Notes: generated from the letters alone by a model not told the origin. Positions 1-15,500 are shown, counted from the first letter of the stretch. The stretch is 64,000 nt of DNA from Calliopsis andreniformis (GCF_051401765.1 NC_135071.1:10704961-10768960); one strand, 5' to 3'. A program made the numbers and translations.

Positions 1-455
1 ATTAATTCTACTATTTAAGTAACAAACACATAATAGTAGCTACGTATATCTTAAAATTCAATTTACTTCGAATTCTGATAATTTATATGACTTTCTTGCA
101 TATCTTAAAGATAATAAAAATTGCATCGGAACACGAATATTTTATTAGACAATTATTAGTAACAGTACCTAGTTAATTCAATTAACATGAATTATGTTAA
201 TTCTAGGTAATTTATTCTCTAAGCTAACTTCTCAACTGATATCAGTGAATTAAACTCTTCACTTTATTTTGTCGTACAAAATAAATGATTTTTCTTCACG
301 TCTTTCTTTCGAAGTCGATTTAGTTGAAAATAGAATATTTTTGAGAGTTTCAAGTTTCCAATTCTTAAGCATGCTTGAAAGAAAAGAGGAAGGAGGCTGT
401 TCTAAATATAACCACGTAAAGGAAATCAATAAATGAATTATTATTTTGGTTACAG
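1..455. other. AT-rich sequence upstream of first visible exon
   Basis: No coding potential was recognised. The stretch ends in a pyrimidine-containing acceptor (TTGGTTACAG, up to 455), so at least its right part is read as intron of the rhomboid gene. A short palindrome (AATTAACAT and ATGTTAATT around a 5 base loop) sits at 180-202. The exon or exons encoding the rest of the rhomboid N-terminus were not found here. Confidence 0.5.
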
Positions 456-573
456 GATGGTCCGCATGATCGGCGATGAATTCCTTACGGAGGAAAGGGA
501 CCGCAAGTATTATGCTGATCATTACACATGTTGCCCACCACCTCTTTTTATTATTCTCATCACCCTTGTGGAG
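456..573 (+). CDS. Rhomboid exon with pre-TM1 region and start of TM1
   Basis: The exon follows TTGGTTACAG and is followed by GTGAGT at 574. The first base is the third position of a split codon (phase 2 in) and it ends after a complete GAG (phase 0 out). It encodes a short cytosolic stretch with charged EERDRK, then [14 protein letters not shown] and the hydrophobic FIILITLVE. An in-frame ATG lies at 457, directly after the acceptor. The missing upstream exon would carry the rest of the cytosolic N-terminus. Confidence 0.88.
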
Positions 574-3500
574 GTGAGTAGAAACTCTTTTCGCATAATG
601 GTACATATCCATAGAATGCATGCATACAATGCGTCATTCGAGGCCGTCGTTTTTACCTCGTAACCTCTGATTAATAAATTTTTAATGAAAGTACGCGGTG
701 GTTGAAAAATATGTTGGATATAGGGATAAAGCGGCACTATCGACCTGAGCCTCGCTGTTTATTAAAAATGCCTTTGACACACGTGCTCCCTTTATTCTTT
801 TTAAATACTCTGATATTATTTCTGCCTTGTATTGCAATTAATACCGTGACTAATAAAATGCTTTTGACGGTGAATATATTGTTCCCTTCTTTTTTTCGTG
901 CAGTCCCTTAATTCATTTGCATCAAAGAATAGGTCGCTTCATTTTGTTTTTTACGTGAATAGTGCGCTGATTTTTGCTGATATGAATAGACGAAGGGAAC
1001 TAGCGAGTAATTTTTTTCGATTTTTATGAAACTGTCAAATGGCAATATCAAAAACAGGTGATGAGAAGTCTAATATGGTCAACAAACGTTACAATTTGTT
1101 TTATTAACACTTGTAGTACATCCTGGCTATTGCTGGGGACACTTCTGACTCGCACCAGAGAGTCACTAGTGGCTGGCATAGAGTATTTATCCACATTTCT
1201 GTGTTCGTATCTATTTTTGTATCTTTGGAATAAAATTATTTTTAAAAAAAGAATTTTATAAAAAGTGATAGTATAAAAAACAAGTAAACTCAAATAGAAC
1301 AATTCCTCAGTTTATCCATAAAAGTACTTTTTTATACATGAGTTTAATCTAAAGGCACAGAATCAGGTACGAGCTCAGAAATATGGACAAGTACCCTAAT
1401 ATTGGGAGGGTTAACCCTAGGAATAGTAGGAATACTAGGAATAAGGAGGGGAATTCCTTCAAGCCTAGATTTCGAATATGTAATGTTAAATTTAAGCTAT
1501 TTCCAATTAAGCATATCATGTATAATCTTTAAAGAATCGATTAAGTATCATTTATTTTTAAGAAATAAATTGTAGATAGGTACATCATTTAATCTGGTTC
1601 GCATGATATCTACAACATTATTGAATTCGAGTTTGCTACTCAATATTATTCAAAGAAACGCACCAAATTCAAAGTTAGGTTCCTATATAATTTTTTATTG
1701 AAATTGTATAATTTTTTCATGAAAGAAATGAAGAAAGTGGTTCTAGCCCTATTTTAGGGACTTAAATTAGTGCCAGGGTAATTCTTAACCCTAGAGGCTA
1801 ATTCATCCAGGATCCATCTTCGATCCAGAGAACACTATTCTGAGTTCCCACTAGAACTACACTTTTTCTATACATTGAATGATTTAAACAAATTAATTTC
1901 CGTGAGAGCATTATACAATTACACAGTTACAGGCGTAAAAGAAATTGTAGAAGCAAGTAGTGTTGACTGAATCACAAAAATTGTTCATCCTCATACTTTT
2001 CTATCTCTTTACTTGGAGCAGAACTGTAATCTGATCCAGTTACTAAGTAGGATTATTTTCTAAAGATACTACAGCAAGGGCAGAACTTGAGCATTGAATA
2101 TTATCATAATAGGTAAATATGTATATCGTTTTATTATCACATTAATGCTTACAAGTACGAAGCGCGTTAATAAATTTGATGGGAGCAGTTTAAGAGCACT
2201 CTGTATATTGGTTATTCGATAACTACTTAGCTCTGGTCGTTTGTAGGTAAGCGCATATGGCTGCCATCATATTTCGCGAGAATGAGCGGCAAACTTTTAT
2301 CTCGGGTGGTGTGATGTATCAGCGTGTCGGGGATGTCCTTAGTGCTTCTCGTACTGCGCAGGGCATATAACACATGTATACAACTATGTAAGAAGAAGGT
2401 AGTCTGACTTTCGGTCGTAGAGTCTGTTCCCTTCTTCAAGATTCTCTGTCCGTTTGTTCACTGACTCTATTAGGTACGACTGTACTCGTGTATACATGAC
2501 TAAAGTTTCGCACCCTGTTTCATCAGTTTTTTGGGCTTACGTAACAACGTGTATTCAGCTTGGCTGCCCTAAGAAAACTATGTCGACTAAGTTTCGCATT
2601 TTTGTACTTTTTAATGAAAGTTATCTATGTTGGTTACAATTTCTGATATGTTGGTAAGGAATACTTCTTGGGAAATCAAACACTTTTTGCAGTACCATTT
2701 TAAATTTATCGAAATTTGTATATATTGAAGCCCTTAGCAATGTTTAAATGTATTTCAGTGGATTTTTCGAAATTTTGAAAATTTGGAAAAAATTGAAATA
2801 CATTATTTTTATTTGTTACACATACATATTTACTATAGATAAAATAAATATTTGAAATGAGAATTGTATTAAAAAGAAGTTGTACTTAGTTCAATATCAA
2901 AATTCTGATTTCTCTGAATTTTTAGAACGTAACTAAATTCTTATTGTTCATATGTGTTTTCTAAAACACATTCACAATATCATTATCATTATTATTATTA
3001 TATTATTCATTCAATCATAATTAACAGTGCAATCCTTACGTGAGTAATGATTAGATATTAAGTACTTCTGTTATTCATTGATCATTAATTGTGTTTGGCC
3101 CAATTTTATTCTATCAAGGAATTATTCTAGTTTAGAAACTTAGAAAAATCGATTTTTGTAAACTCATTTTCTGAAGGTATCTCTATGCCTTCGAAAATAT
3201 TTCTCCCAATGGATATTGCTCGACTCGTAAAGTGAATGAAGTTATAGGTACACCAGGCAAACTTGAGGCTTCGTCACGTAAGCTTTACTCTATGCTCAGA
3301 CTTCAAGTTTGCCTGGAATACCAGTAAAAGCAATTGTTCGCAACGTGCAATGCATCGTTGAGCGGTATTAAGTAAACTTTAAACTAGATTTTCTCGAAAC
3401 CACATTTTTCCAAATGGTTGCCATGATATTTCAAGTTTTAATTGCTCGAAATTGGGAGGGAATACCATGCATATCTATCTTTATTGCCTGAACTAGGATT

Positions 3501-6500
3501 TTGAAAATCTGATTTTTTCTAGTACCTCTTTTAACATGTCAAAGATAAAAAGACACATAAAATTGATAATCCAACTTTAATGTGGTGCCAAAGTTTTAAT
3601 TTTCAATACTTTTGCACAATTCTGCTTTCGGTCATAGCCACGTTCATATTGGGGAAGATTATTTTTTATTCATTCATTTTAGATAAGCAGTACAGTCGGA
3701 ATCGTGGCAGCTGTAAGTAACTGTACCTTCTATAATTATCAATATTTTTACATAAAAATTGTATATATTTCTTAAATACATACAGGTGAATAATATACGA
3801 AAAAATTCGATGTAAAAATGTGTTATCGTTTAAAAAGAATCTAACAAAACACTTTAAAAATTGTAATCTAGACTTGAATACCCTCTTAAAATTCTTTTGA
3901 TACTACAATCGTAGAATGTATTGTAAAATTTACAAAGTTTAATGAACCTTCTCTTTTGTACTATTGTTTGGTAAAATCTTGAGTGATTTTTAAATTTCTA
4001 ATGAGTTTTACTTATCGCCAGATTTTTGTGATCGGTAGATTAATTTTGAAGCGATCCTGGCTGTTTTATAATACGCGACTCGGTGAATAATAAAGCTTCA
4101 ATTTGAAATTGTAATGATTTCCTTACAATAGTGCAGATATAATTTCTGTAGATATAATAACAAGCATAAAATCATAATTATCACAAAATTACACGAAACA
4201 CGTATATGATAGTATGCTGTGCGAGGATTTGTTTTGTATAATATATCCAATATCGTTAAGGTGTATAATTTTTTTCCTACTCCCAGCTGCAAAGTAAAAA
4301 GACTACGGATCTAATGACCTGTTATTAAGGTTGATTCGATCGATACATACATAGTAGTGTACCTAAGTACATACATAGTTGGATGTCGTGACTAACGAGC
4401 TGTAAGCCATGGAATCGACGTGAGATTCATGACGGTTCCAGTCCTAATGACTCAACAAAATTATAGATAACATGTTGTTGCGTGTGCTCCAGCGGAAATA
4501 TAGAAAAAATTGTTTTTATTCATGGCGCTACACGGTGATTGAATACAACATCAAGTGAATTATAAATGTAATAGCAAGAACTGGATGAATACAAATAGTG
4601 TTCTGCCACACTCTTTCATTTAACGTGTACCTACTTTGTTTCGTGATTTAACGATCGAAGCATGAGAACTTAATAAGTCTGTTTTGTTCAATTTTTTGTT
4701 TTTTATATCATCTGGGTAGTTAAAAGAGAGTGTTGCAATTTTAATGTCAGAGTTGAAAAGGTGAAAAGCTTGATAGGTTCCAACATACAACTATTTTCGT
4801 AATAAATGTACAAGGAAATAACTTGATAATGTTGTAAGAAATAACTTGAATGTTTGAAAGATCTTAAATGTTAAGACTATAATAAATATTGACAATAAAA
4901 ATAAAATAGTGCACTATTGTAATAGCATCGAGTTACAGTAACAGTAATGACTTAAGTACTTAGTGATCGCAATATTTTTATTTTTAGTTTTGTATTTACG
5001 CTGAATCCGAAATCTATAAATGAAGAGAGTGCAAAACAGCGACTAGAATTTGAAATGAACAGCAAACAATTTACTTCAATAACGTTATTTTTGCTATTCA
5101 TACGCACAAGGAGCAATTCGTAAGCGTTATCAACGTTCGATATCCAAAGAGAATTCAATATTGAAAGTTTGGCCAGGTCTGTCGTTGTTTCGGCATTTTC
5201 CTGAAAATATTCGATTCTCAGGAAAAGCGGATGCGGCGTATATCGACATCCTGGAAAGTCTTATACATAGAGGACCTTTCAAAATTCAATTCTGTGACTT
5301 TACCCGTTCTCCTTGGCCCCGAGATACCCGACTGCCTTCGGGAATTAAATTTCCATCTGCCTCGATCGCTGCAAGGGTTTTGATAGAATATTTTGTATGG
5401 CTGTGTGTGCGTGCACGTCGTGCGCTGTTGTAAGCATATGCACATTACTACACGTATCTATATACACGTGTTCAACGGGGAGAAACATTTTTGCTTGCTG
5501 GTCGTAGGTAATAACTGCACTTTCGGATACACTGGTCAAATAGACACGTGTCATTCCACGCCAACTGTTTTCGATTTTTTGGTTGGTATTGGTGGTATCG
5601 TCACTTATTATGAAATGGAGACATGCTCTGGATACGAAATTAGGCGAGAGACGTGAGAGATAAAGGAAGAGGAGAAAAAAGACAAAATGGTACCGTCATT
5701 TCTATATTTTCTAAATTGATACTTTGTGATGTTGTTTCGTTAGTTACCATTGCTTTTTTTTGTTCTAATTGTGAAATGTTTACTGACAGTTTCTTTGGAG
5801 AAGCTTAAGAACTTTATAAGAAAATACAGGTATCTCTGCCTAGAATAATATTCCTTAGAGGCAGGAAGTTAGGTGAAGTCCTCTGGACCCAGTTGAATGA
5901 TTCCTTTTTAGATCAGAGCTCCTTTGTTGGTCATCTCATTGGAGTGGCTACTGGGGTTAAATACTTTGCAATATTCCTAATAAGTAATTAATTGTTTCGG
6001 AAGGGACTGGGACTCTGTGCTTTTCTACTATGCTCACTTACATACGTACACTATCGTGTACAAACGACACTGTCACATGATTGGAAATGGATGAAATACC
6101 TCCACCTTTTTATTGATATTAATTGATATTAAATATTTTTCTCATCGATATTTTTCAATTTTATACAGGGTGGTCCACTGAAGGAGGGCCAGCTAAATAT
6201 CTTTTTTTCTAATTATGATGTCAAAAAATATTTTATATTCTATTTGAATGGTATCGAGGGACCAATAGACTGCAAGCAATTTTTGTTCAAAGTCTCAAAT
6301 AAAATATTTTCTATATCATCACAATTGGAATAGATATGTAGGTGGCTTTATTTAAGTGAACAACCCTGTATAATAGTTTGAGATAAAATTTGTAACTGAA
6401 ACTATATTATAGAATTTTGCTTAGCTTATTTTACATATTGCAATAACGTGAAAGTGTCAAAATGTTTATGCACGATGGTGTATGTACGTAAGTATCACGA

Positions 6501-9500
6501 TGTAACCATTGCTTAGAGGATAATCATCGTTTTAGTCTGTTTTGCGAAGGGGAAAGCTTATCGGTAGATTATAGCACACGAAACCGTTGTTCTAGGTGTA
6601 TTATTATTGTGACACACTACAAGAAAGTTTTTTTATTTAAAATTTTAAAGTCTTATATTTTCATTTTTTACCCTTGATTTTAAAATTTGTGGCTGAACTA
6701 TGGACTCAATTATACAGAGTGTTCGACTACAGGTGAAATATAATGATGGTCCTTCTGGATGCCAAAATAAGACGATCATAGTAAAACTCACGTCACGTTT
6801 GAGCCTTCGTTTATTAACTATAAACGTTTAAATTTGCCATATTTTTCACAAATTCACCATGGCTTCCGTTTATGTTAATATTTATGAATGTTTGTAGTGT
6901 GAGCAGATGTTGATAGGAAGAGAGAAATAAATAGTAAACTTGACTGTTGGTTCTGCCTTAGTTCACCAGTGTATTGGGACAGGGAGCATACGCTAAGGGA
7001 TAGGTTACGTAGGGACTAGGGAATCCAAACACGCAATACTCTGGTCCTGTGTATAAGTTATAGCCACTTGAATAAACATCAATGCGATATCATGTGGATA
7101 TTGCGTCATTCGTGTGTTCGCCTCTGCAGTGGTGTCATAATGCACATAAATGTCCAGTTGAACGGAATTCTACACCTGTGCGCATTTCTCTCTTCTGTTC
7201 TTGACTTTGCGTTAGCTGTTTATCGTTGATCCTCCATCTTCCTCTTTCTCTCTAATTGCATTGACGATCGCCACTATTTGCTTCGTCCAATTTCCATTCA
7301 GTTATTTTTATTAGGATTTATATAAATACTTCAGAGTCATATTATAAATTGTTTCAAGATTACATGTACCTACTTTATTGTAAATGTGCATATTCTGACT
7401 GTTTGTGCTTCAGTATTGAAGCAATTGATTAAATCCTTTGACAGTTTAGCCCGAGTAAGGCTCAGGCAGAACACCAAGTAGCAAATCTTTTTATATGAAT
7501 TATATTGAGATACAGTGTTTTAGTTTATTATTTTATGCTCACGTTTAAGCTTATTAGTGTATGTCCCGATTTTTCTACAGCTTTCATCATTTTCTTGTCA
7601 GTTTTTTCTGTTTGAGATCTAAAGGAAAACAAGTACCTAGTTTGGTTTTGAGATTTTACTAGACTGTCAGAGGGTTAATATTGTCGGTTCCATTTCATTT
7701 TCCATTTCGAACATGTAGTCTAATTTCTTTAGTAATGTCAGTATGATCTGATTTTTCATACATTAAGTAGTGGTTGCCAAGTGATTAAGTGATTATCAAA
7801 AGATTTGGTGTAGTTATCTTAATTGATGTAAAGAAATGAATGTAATGATATATTCACACACTTGAACAGTCTTGTTCAAAGATTGTTCTTGCCAAAAATA
7901 GCAGCTTTTGCTGGAGCTACCATGGCAATATCTGTCGTGAAAGATTGAGAGTACTGCAGTTTACATTCACAAGGTTTCCACGATTAATCAAGTTTCTATT
8001 ATTCGCAGTCTCTTTTATTTAGAATTATTGCTATTTGATGTAATTCCAATAACATTACTGCAGAACGTCGATTGAATCTTGAATCGTAACTTATCTAAAG
8101 CCTTGTTCAGATTAGTCAAGTTACTGGAATTCAAACAGCTTGAATACAACTTGTCCAATGAGAACCTGTTATTTTATTTGACTTGAAATATCCCTTTAAG
8201 TTTCTATTTTATCTAGGCACGTTCAGATTAGTCTTAACTACTTGAGTTCAAGTAGCTTGAATACAAGTGATTTGGGGCAGTTTAACCAATGTGAACGTGT
8301 TATATTACTTGACTTAAAATGTTCTTTCAAGCTTCAAGTGAAGTTAACGTCTAAACTTCAAATAAATCAACAAACTTAACCTCAAGCTACTTCAACCCAA
8401 GTGGCTTGAATTCAAGTAACTTAACTAATCTGAACAAGGTTCAATAGCAGTCCATTGAAAATAATAAAATCGAATTTCTCCTTATATTACACAAAAAAGA
8501 GTAGAGATGAATTGGAAATCCCAGTTGGTCTTATCTCTTTTACCAATATTATCCGTTTACATATAGAAGCAAAGGACACGGTAAAAAAAAGCGTACTGAC
8601 AAGCAAGAACGTAAACAACATAAATCTTTTGGCATCTTTCCAATTCCGATAATCTCATCTGCGCTATCATTATTATGTCCATTATTGGCTTCGTTATTTA
8701 GTAGCCGGTAAATCCCAGGGAACCGCTTCTATTGGAGTATTCATGGATATCGAATAGAATAGGGTGAAGCGAATTTATTGTTCGAGAAAGCAATATATTT
8801 TCGAAACACGATGAGTGGTAAAGTGACTTTTAACTTCTTAGTTGTCAGCATTTTTTCTGGATCATAGGCGTTTTTCCATAACTCCTCAGTACATCTATAA
8901 ACAAAATCTAGTGTAAACATGTTACCTGATCGAGTTTGTGATCTTTTCGTTTATCGTGATTGCATTGATATCGCAGTTATATTGGACAATTAAAAATTTA
9001 TATTTGATTGGAAAAACGAAAATGAAAAGAAGAGTTAATGTTATAAATACTGTAAAATGTTTCTTTTAAAGTTGGCAAAAATACAGACAGTAGAATTGAT
9101 TAATTTGACATTTGGGAGGGTTCTAGCGTGATTAGTATGAAACCAAATCCCCAAATCTAAGTAATGTAACTATAATTTTCTTTCTACTTTAATGTATCAT
9201 ACTTCATATGTATTACCTCGAATATGTTTTACAGTACGTAGATATAAATTCATTCAAGGTAAATTAAAAACTATGCATATGTGTAATGTATGTCTTTATT
9301 TGTTTTTATTTGTTTGTTTTCCACAATATAACGCCCTGCATCACTGTAATGTTAAGCTGTCTGTGAAATCAACAGTGTCTATTATGCATTCCAAATTTAT
9401 GGTTATTACTCTGGTAATAACAAGACCAGGAGCTTATTAATTTCTTGATTCAACGAAATAATCTCTGCATAGTTGTAAAGAAGAAATGAAATTTTCGAAA

Positions 9501-12500
9501 GTTTTGTAGCTAAATACTAATTCAGCTTCGTTTTGAATTATTCGTAACGGAGAGAATTTTCCATTAAAAATAATTCATTGCTGCGCACTAGATTGTTATT
9601 TTCAGCCATTTTTTCATGAAGTAATAAACAATTAATTACTGTTTCATGTAAGACAAAACTGCTTTAATTCTTACTCTTGATATCATCCTTTGTCTTTTAT
9701 TCATAAAAGAAGGTTTATAAAGAAATAGTAATACTGTTTAATTATTAAGCGTAAATACTTGAGAGTTTGAATTTCAGGTAACCAAATGGAATATTATGAA
9801 GAAATGTAGCTCAGATTTTTGTGAAATGCGCACGTGACGAAGCTCAGTGAGTGAAACATTCAGGACTAGCATTTCGTAGCAACGTCAACGTTTCCACTCT
9901 CCATATTTCCGCTCTTTGAAGGACATTTATCGACTTAAAATACCACTTGTACCATTTTATCGTCTGAAGTGCTATCACTCTTCGATATAAAGTTTACATT
10001 ATAGATATTCATAATACGATAGAATTAATAAAAATAAATTGTTAGGTTTATAATTTGGATTGATTACACATTGTTAGTTAGGTGTCTTCTTCAGACACTT
10101 GTGGTGTAAATGGGTGTTTGGCCTACAGTGACATTGTCTGTCTAAAATAGTAATTCGTAATAAAATAGTAATATTTATTATTTGGTATATCTCTGTTCTG
10201 GAGACTTTTAATTCTATCACGTAGTTACATAAGTTAGTTACGACAGAAAGGGACGATCAAATGGCGGTAGGACGCTCACAAATCATCCTTATCGGTTTTG
10301 AATAAGGTGGGTAAGGAAGATACATGACTAAACCCTCGAGATAAACGCGAATCGATAAGGCTGTAGGTGTTAAAGGCACGTGACTCGTCACTTGCCACCA
10401 ATGAATTTTAAACTGCTGATACATTTTCAGCCACTTTGCGAGACAAACAAGCTAGCAGCTTACAATGTTAGCCTCTGTTGTTTAAACGGGATTGTCTTAA
10501 TGCATACACGTGACTGAAAGTGTTAGGACACTCGACCATAACAAATATTACTCATTTATTGCAATAATGACATAACTAAAAAAGTAGCTGATTCCTATAT
10601 TTGGAAACAGATATAAAGTCGGTAATGAATGTTTCATTTTGTACCACAGTAGACTGCACAGTCAATAAATAATAATCCATTAAATACTTTATTAAGGACA
10701 TTAAATAATATTTATATATTTTTTAATTTTAATTATTTAAATAGACTACTGAGTTTCAAATTTAATGTGATTACTTGATTTAATACTACGACTTTTATTT
10801 TTAATAATAAATATTCAGTAATCTATCCATTAGTAGTATTCTAATCATTAATTGAGTATAACAATGTCATTAAATACAGTCATAATGAAACTTGAGAAAC
10901 CTAGTTTGTTCAAAATTGCTCGGAGTGGTTCAGAAGCAATTAAAATTGCCTATTCTGATTTCACCTTGCATCGTATGAAATATTTCAAATATGGAAGTAC
11001 AGCGATCACGCGAATTGGAAATGTGCATGGTAATATACGTAGAAAGCGGCAACTTTTTCCAGCTATCGCGACATTCCGTGCTTGACGGAAACCCGACGGA
11101 TTCCTTGTTTTCTTCTCCACCATCTTCTTTCTCGTTCCAAGTAAGAGAAATCGATTTCTTTTTTATTGTACAACATTCCAGGGGAAGTAGGAGAAAGAGG
11201 GAAACGACAGTTTAGTTTTCTCATAGCTTCCTATTTGTTTCCCTCATCTGTTTCTCGTTTGTGTAATTAAGGTTCCTCGATAACTTCCCTACGAATCCTG
11301 TCGCTACATCGTCACACAATGTTTCTTCGACGAATTATTCTTTTCACTACTCTTCTATTCTTTCCTTTTACTTTTCCCTACCTGTTTTCTGTTATTTGTC
11401 CCTTCAAGTAAGCTATTATACAGGGTGTGACATAATAAGTGTATAATACTTCAGGAGCTTATTCATCTTGTAAGAACAATGAAAAAAGTTCAGATACACA
11501 TACGTCTTGTTTCGTCTTGTTTGCGAGATGTAGCAAATTTTGTGTTGGGTTATTTTGTATTTGATTATCTTCACAGGAGATGCTCAAAATGAGTACCTTG
11601 CATTTCAAGGCATGTCTGGAGACGTCTTGTCATTGACATGAGACGTGATTAGTCTTCCAACACTCCCTTATGTTCCATTTCGTTGAAACCTTTGTTCAAT
11701 TCTGTATGGAAGTGTTCCAAGACTTATAACTATGAATTTTAAGTATCTTCACAAATGAAACTTGCTACATCTCGTAAATAAGCAGAAATAAGATATATGT
11801 TTATGTGAACTTTTTTCATTGTTTTCAGGTGTTAAATAAGCCTCTGAAGTATTGCCCACTTATTATGATACACTTTGTATATGATTTTCGCAATAAGTGA
11901 AGTACTTAATTGAGATAACAATACTGAGAAAATTCTTCATTTCGAATAGAAATTAATTAAGTGATATGGTTAGAGAAAATTGGCACAAATTAATTCGCCA
12001 CCTTCGATGTGATTAATCATTTTATATTTCCTAATGTTATGTAGAATTCATTTTTATCTTTGAATTTATACTTATATTTTTGAAATGGCAATATTTCTAC
12101 TGACAATCATGATAGTGATCTAAATTAAAAATTTAAAACATTTGAATTTATTGCTTATTTTGTAATATTAATTAATGCAACGCCAAATAAGTAACAGATT
12201 CAACTGTTTTAAGTATATGACTTATTATTAAACCTTCATAATTAGACTGTCATAATTAGCAACGCATCTGTCAATCTCTACAACTTCGGTATCCACTAAA
12301 GAATACTTATCTTCGTTTGAATTTGCTTTTTTCAAACTTGTACAAACTAAAACGCTCAGTATAGCATAAATCTTACAACTTATTTCACAGTCATGGTCAT
12401 AACGCGTAATCAAAAAATTAGCCCGTTATTGGTAACTGTTATATCCATTACAAAACGCATAACAGTAATAGCAATAACAATAATATCGCTGTATCGCCTC

Positions 12501-15500
12501 TCTATGTTGTATTGGAAATTACGAGATCGCGATAGCGACAGTAATGACGGCAACAGAAGCAGTAATAATGCGAGCATGATATTAAACAGTTAGGTGCAGA
12601 TACATATGTAACCATAATTCAAGGAGAGGCGAGTCGTAACAGTTTGAGAGCATTATTTGTGGAGGAGGAAAGCAAGTCGACGCGGAGGAGCGTATCTAGC
12701 GTTCTCTCTTCGTATCTCCCTCTATCGCTTCCTGTCTCCCGCAGTGTAAACTACGTGCCTCCAATAAGCTTCCGGAAACCGGTGAGCGCCGAACCGTAGC
12801 CCGATATACCTTGGTGCACCTCGTCTGATTCTGCGATACCACTCGTTGGAGATCATGGACCAACCGCAGAGAGAATATCGGATAACGCCAGCCACGTTTT
12901 GTCACCCTTACCGCGATCGCTGCTACCACGAGAGAGCACTCGCTGGAGGTAGGAAGGAAGCGTATGAGCTATCGGTGAATTCGACAAGGGGATACGCGTA
13001 GATACCGAACTTCTTGCCCCCCGAAGACGAAGGGTTCCTTGAAAGTTATTGTAATTAAGAGGAACTGCTCGGAAGTGAATAACGATAATAGCATAAATTA
13101 CTTCCTTTGAGTCTGCGATCGTCCCAAGATGTTTTTTTGTGATATTTTGGTGCAGCGTGTTTTGCATTTTGAGGCTGAAGGATTTAGAGTAGGATCTGTT
13201 GCACGGTGGTTTCAAATTTAGCATGATCTCGTAGAGAGGAGATAAATACAGTTACTGTATGTAATATCTCATTGGGAGGAAATAATTGGAGTACGTCTGA
13301 TATGTAGCTATATAATATCGTATTGAGAGAGGATTAATGGTAATACCACTGATTCCTATGTGTGGCATTGACTATTGCACTTTGAATATACAGGGTGTCT
13401 TGGAAGGTCGGGACAAAACTTATATTAATGTTATGTTAATAACGTTGGGTAAGTAAAAAATGTTCATATGAGTTTAAGTCGAAAAATTCTTTATTGAAAA
13501 GCTATATGCATTCAAAGATTCATAGGAATAATAGTTCTTATAATGGTACGTTTAGAGCAAGCGATCGAACGTTCGTTCTTCTCCCACTTCAGCATTCAAG
13601 TAAACATTCTTTCATTCATATGTCGACTTTATTAATTCATAATAACTTGAATTTTGCTGAAGTGGCAGAAGAATGAGGAAAATCATAATCATCATAACTT
13701 GTTATTCAGAATCACAAATGAAAACAAAAGATTCAAAATGCATTTACTGTTACTCATAAAACAGAAAGAATATTCAGAAAGATTTGACAATCATTAATTC
13801 GAAGAATGGAAACCTACATTCTTGGAGAAGAAAGAAATTTCGAACATTTATTGTAACTGCCATAATTATTGATAAAAATCTTTGAATGCATATAGCTTTG
13901 CAATAAACGGTTTAGGACATATGTTTATGTAAAGTTTTGTGTCTACTCGATCTCATTAACACGTATTATAAGTTTAGCACCAACCTTTTCCGACACCCTG
14001 TATCTACGCCACCAAATAATTCTCAAAGTACTATTCAAATTATCCTCCTCGTTCCCAGTGTTTCTAATGGCTAACCTTTTCAGAGCCTGATTACTCTTTT
14101 AAAAGTATTCTCACTAAGTTTTGATTTCGAGTTCCGACTTCTGATTCATTTCTGACTGTTGATATTTAACCGAGTCGCACTTGCTTTGTGGCTGCACCGT
14201 GTACGAACGACTTGCCCGAACAACCATTTACTTTTGAGTGCTGTCTTTGCTTAGAATACACAAGATGTGCTCACTAGCTTGATCATATGAAACAAACTTG
14301 TGTTTGTCGAACAAGCTCCTGATATTGCGTAGTTCTCTTCCACTTGTAATAGATCTGACGACGAAAATCGCTCACTGTCCATATTAAGAACAAATATAAA
14401 TGTGGCAATCTTTGTCTATGCATTCTATGATCCACGTAGTGTAGTATAACGCTGGATCAGGCTGGATGAAGTTGCTGGGCCATGTGTCCAACTTTGAATA
14501 AGTCTGATTTAGAATATCTCCATTTCTTTTGATAATGAGAGAAAATTGTTCGATTCAAAACAAGAAATATTTTAACACATACCTTTCTATATTATGTACG
14601 AAATCTTAATTGTTTTTGTACTTTGTTATATTAACTTATATATAATTTTATCATGTTTTTAAAATGTACAATTCTAAAGAAATATTTGTCAAAACTTGTC
14701 GTTATTTTAGAATAACTTTAGAACAATACTAAATAAATTGTTCTGTAGCTTTCACAACCACAACTAGTAGCACTGTTTCTATACAGCAGATAGTGGTACG
14801 TTCTTGTCTAACAGGAAGAACGGATCCTTGAAAGTTTTGCCAATTAAGCACGGTCATTAAGTCGAAGTCCCGCTTCATTAGTGAGAACACCGGACAATTA
14901 TTGATATCAAGGATGCAGCGTGGTTTCTTGCTTATTCTACTACCTGAAAACTAATGAAGCTGTTGTGTACTTAGAAATATGCTGCTAAAGCGTTTCTCTA
15001 TCATTTCTGACCTATCACGGACTAATCTTTATATTTACGTAGATATTATTTTACGCTGGGTATATATACAAGGAAAAGTTTATAAGAAAAAAAATAATGA
15101 AGAGAAATTTTATTTGCAATAATCTAATATTTTGAATGATCTATATCTTATAAAAATTTAGTTTCTTTCGACTGATGTGTACATATAAAATAACTCGAAG
15201 TTAATTTTGAGAAAGTGATTTTTGTAATCAAGTTATAATACATCTGAAAAATGTTATTTTATGATAATACTAAAAGATTGTACAGTCTGAAATTCACGCT
15301 AAGTATTTTACTTGGGTATCGATTGAACAAGTTTTAATAATTGTAAATCATTTTTAAAGATTTGCTTAAAGTACAAAATGATAGTATAACGAGAGAAGGA
15401 AATTCAACGTGGAAGAGAAACGACAAAGTTTCGAGCTGAAAATCTGAGAACTTAATTCTACTGTTTAAGAGGGTCACTATTTTGGTTGGCTAAGAAGTTT

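Noticed and set aside
1380..1840. Mobile element bounded by TTAACCCTAG-like sequences
   Set aside because: The two ends could not be aligned as inverted repeats beyond the short core and no target duplication was seen.
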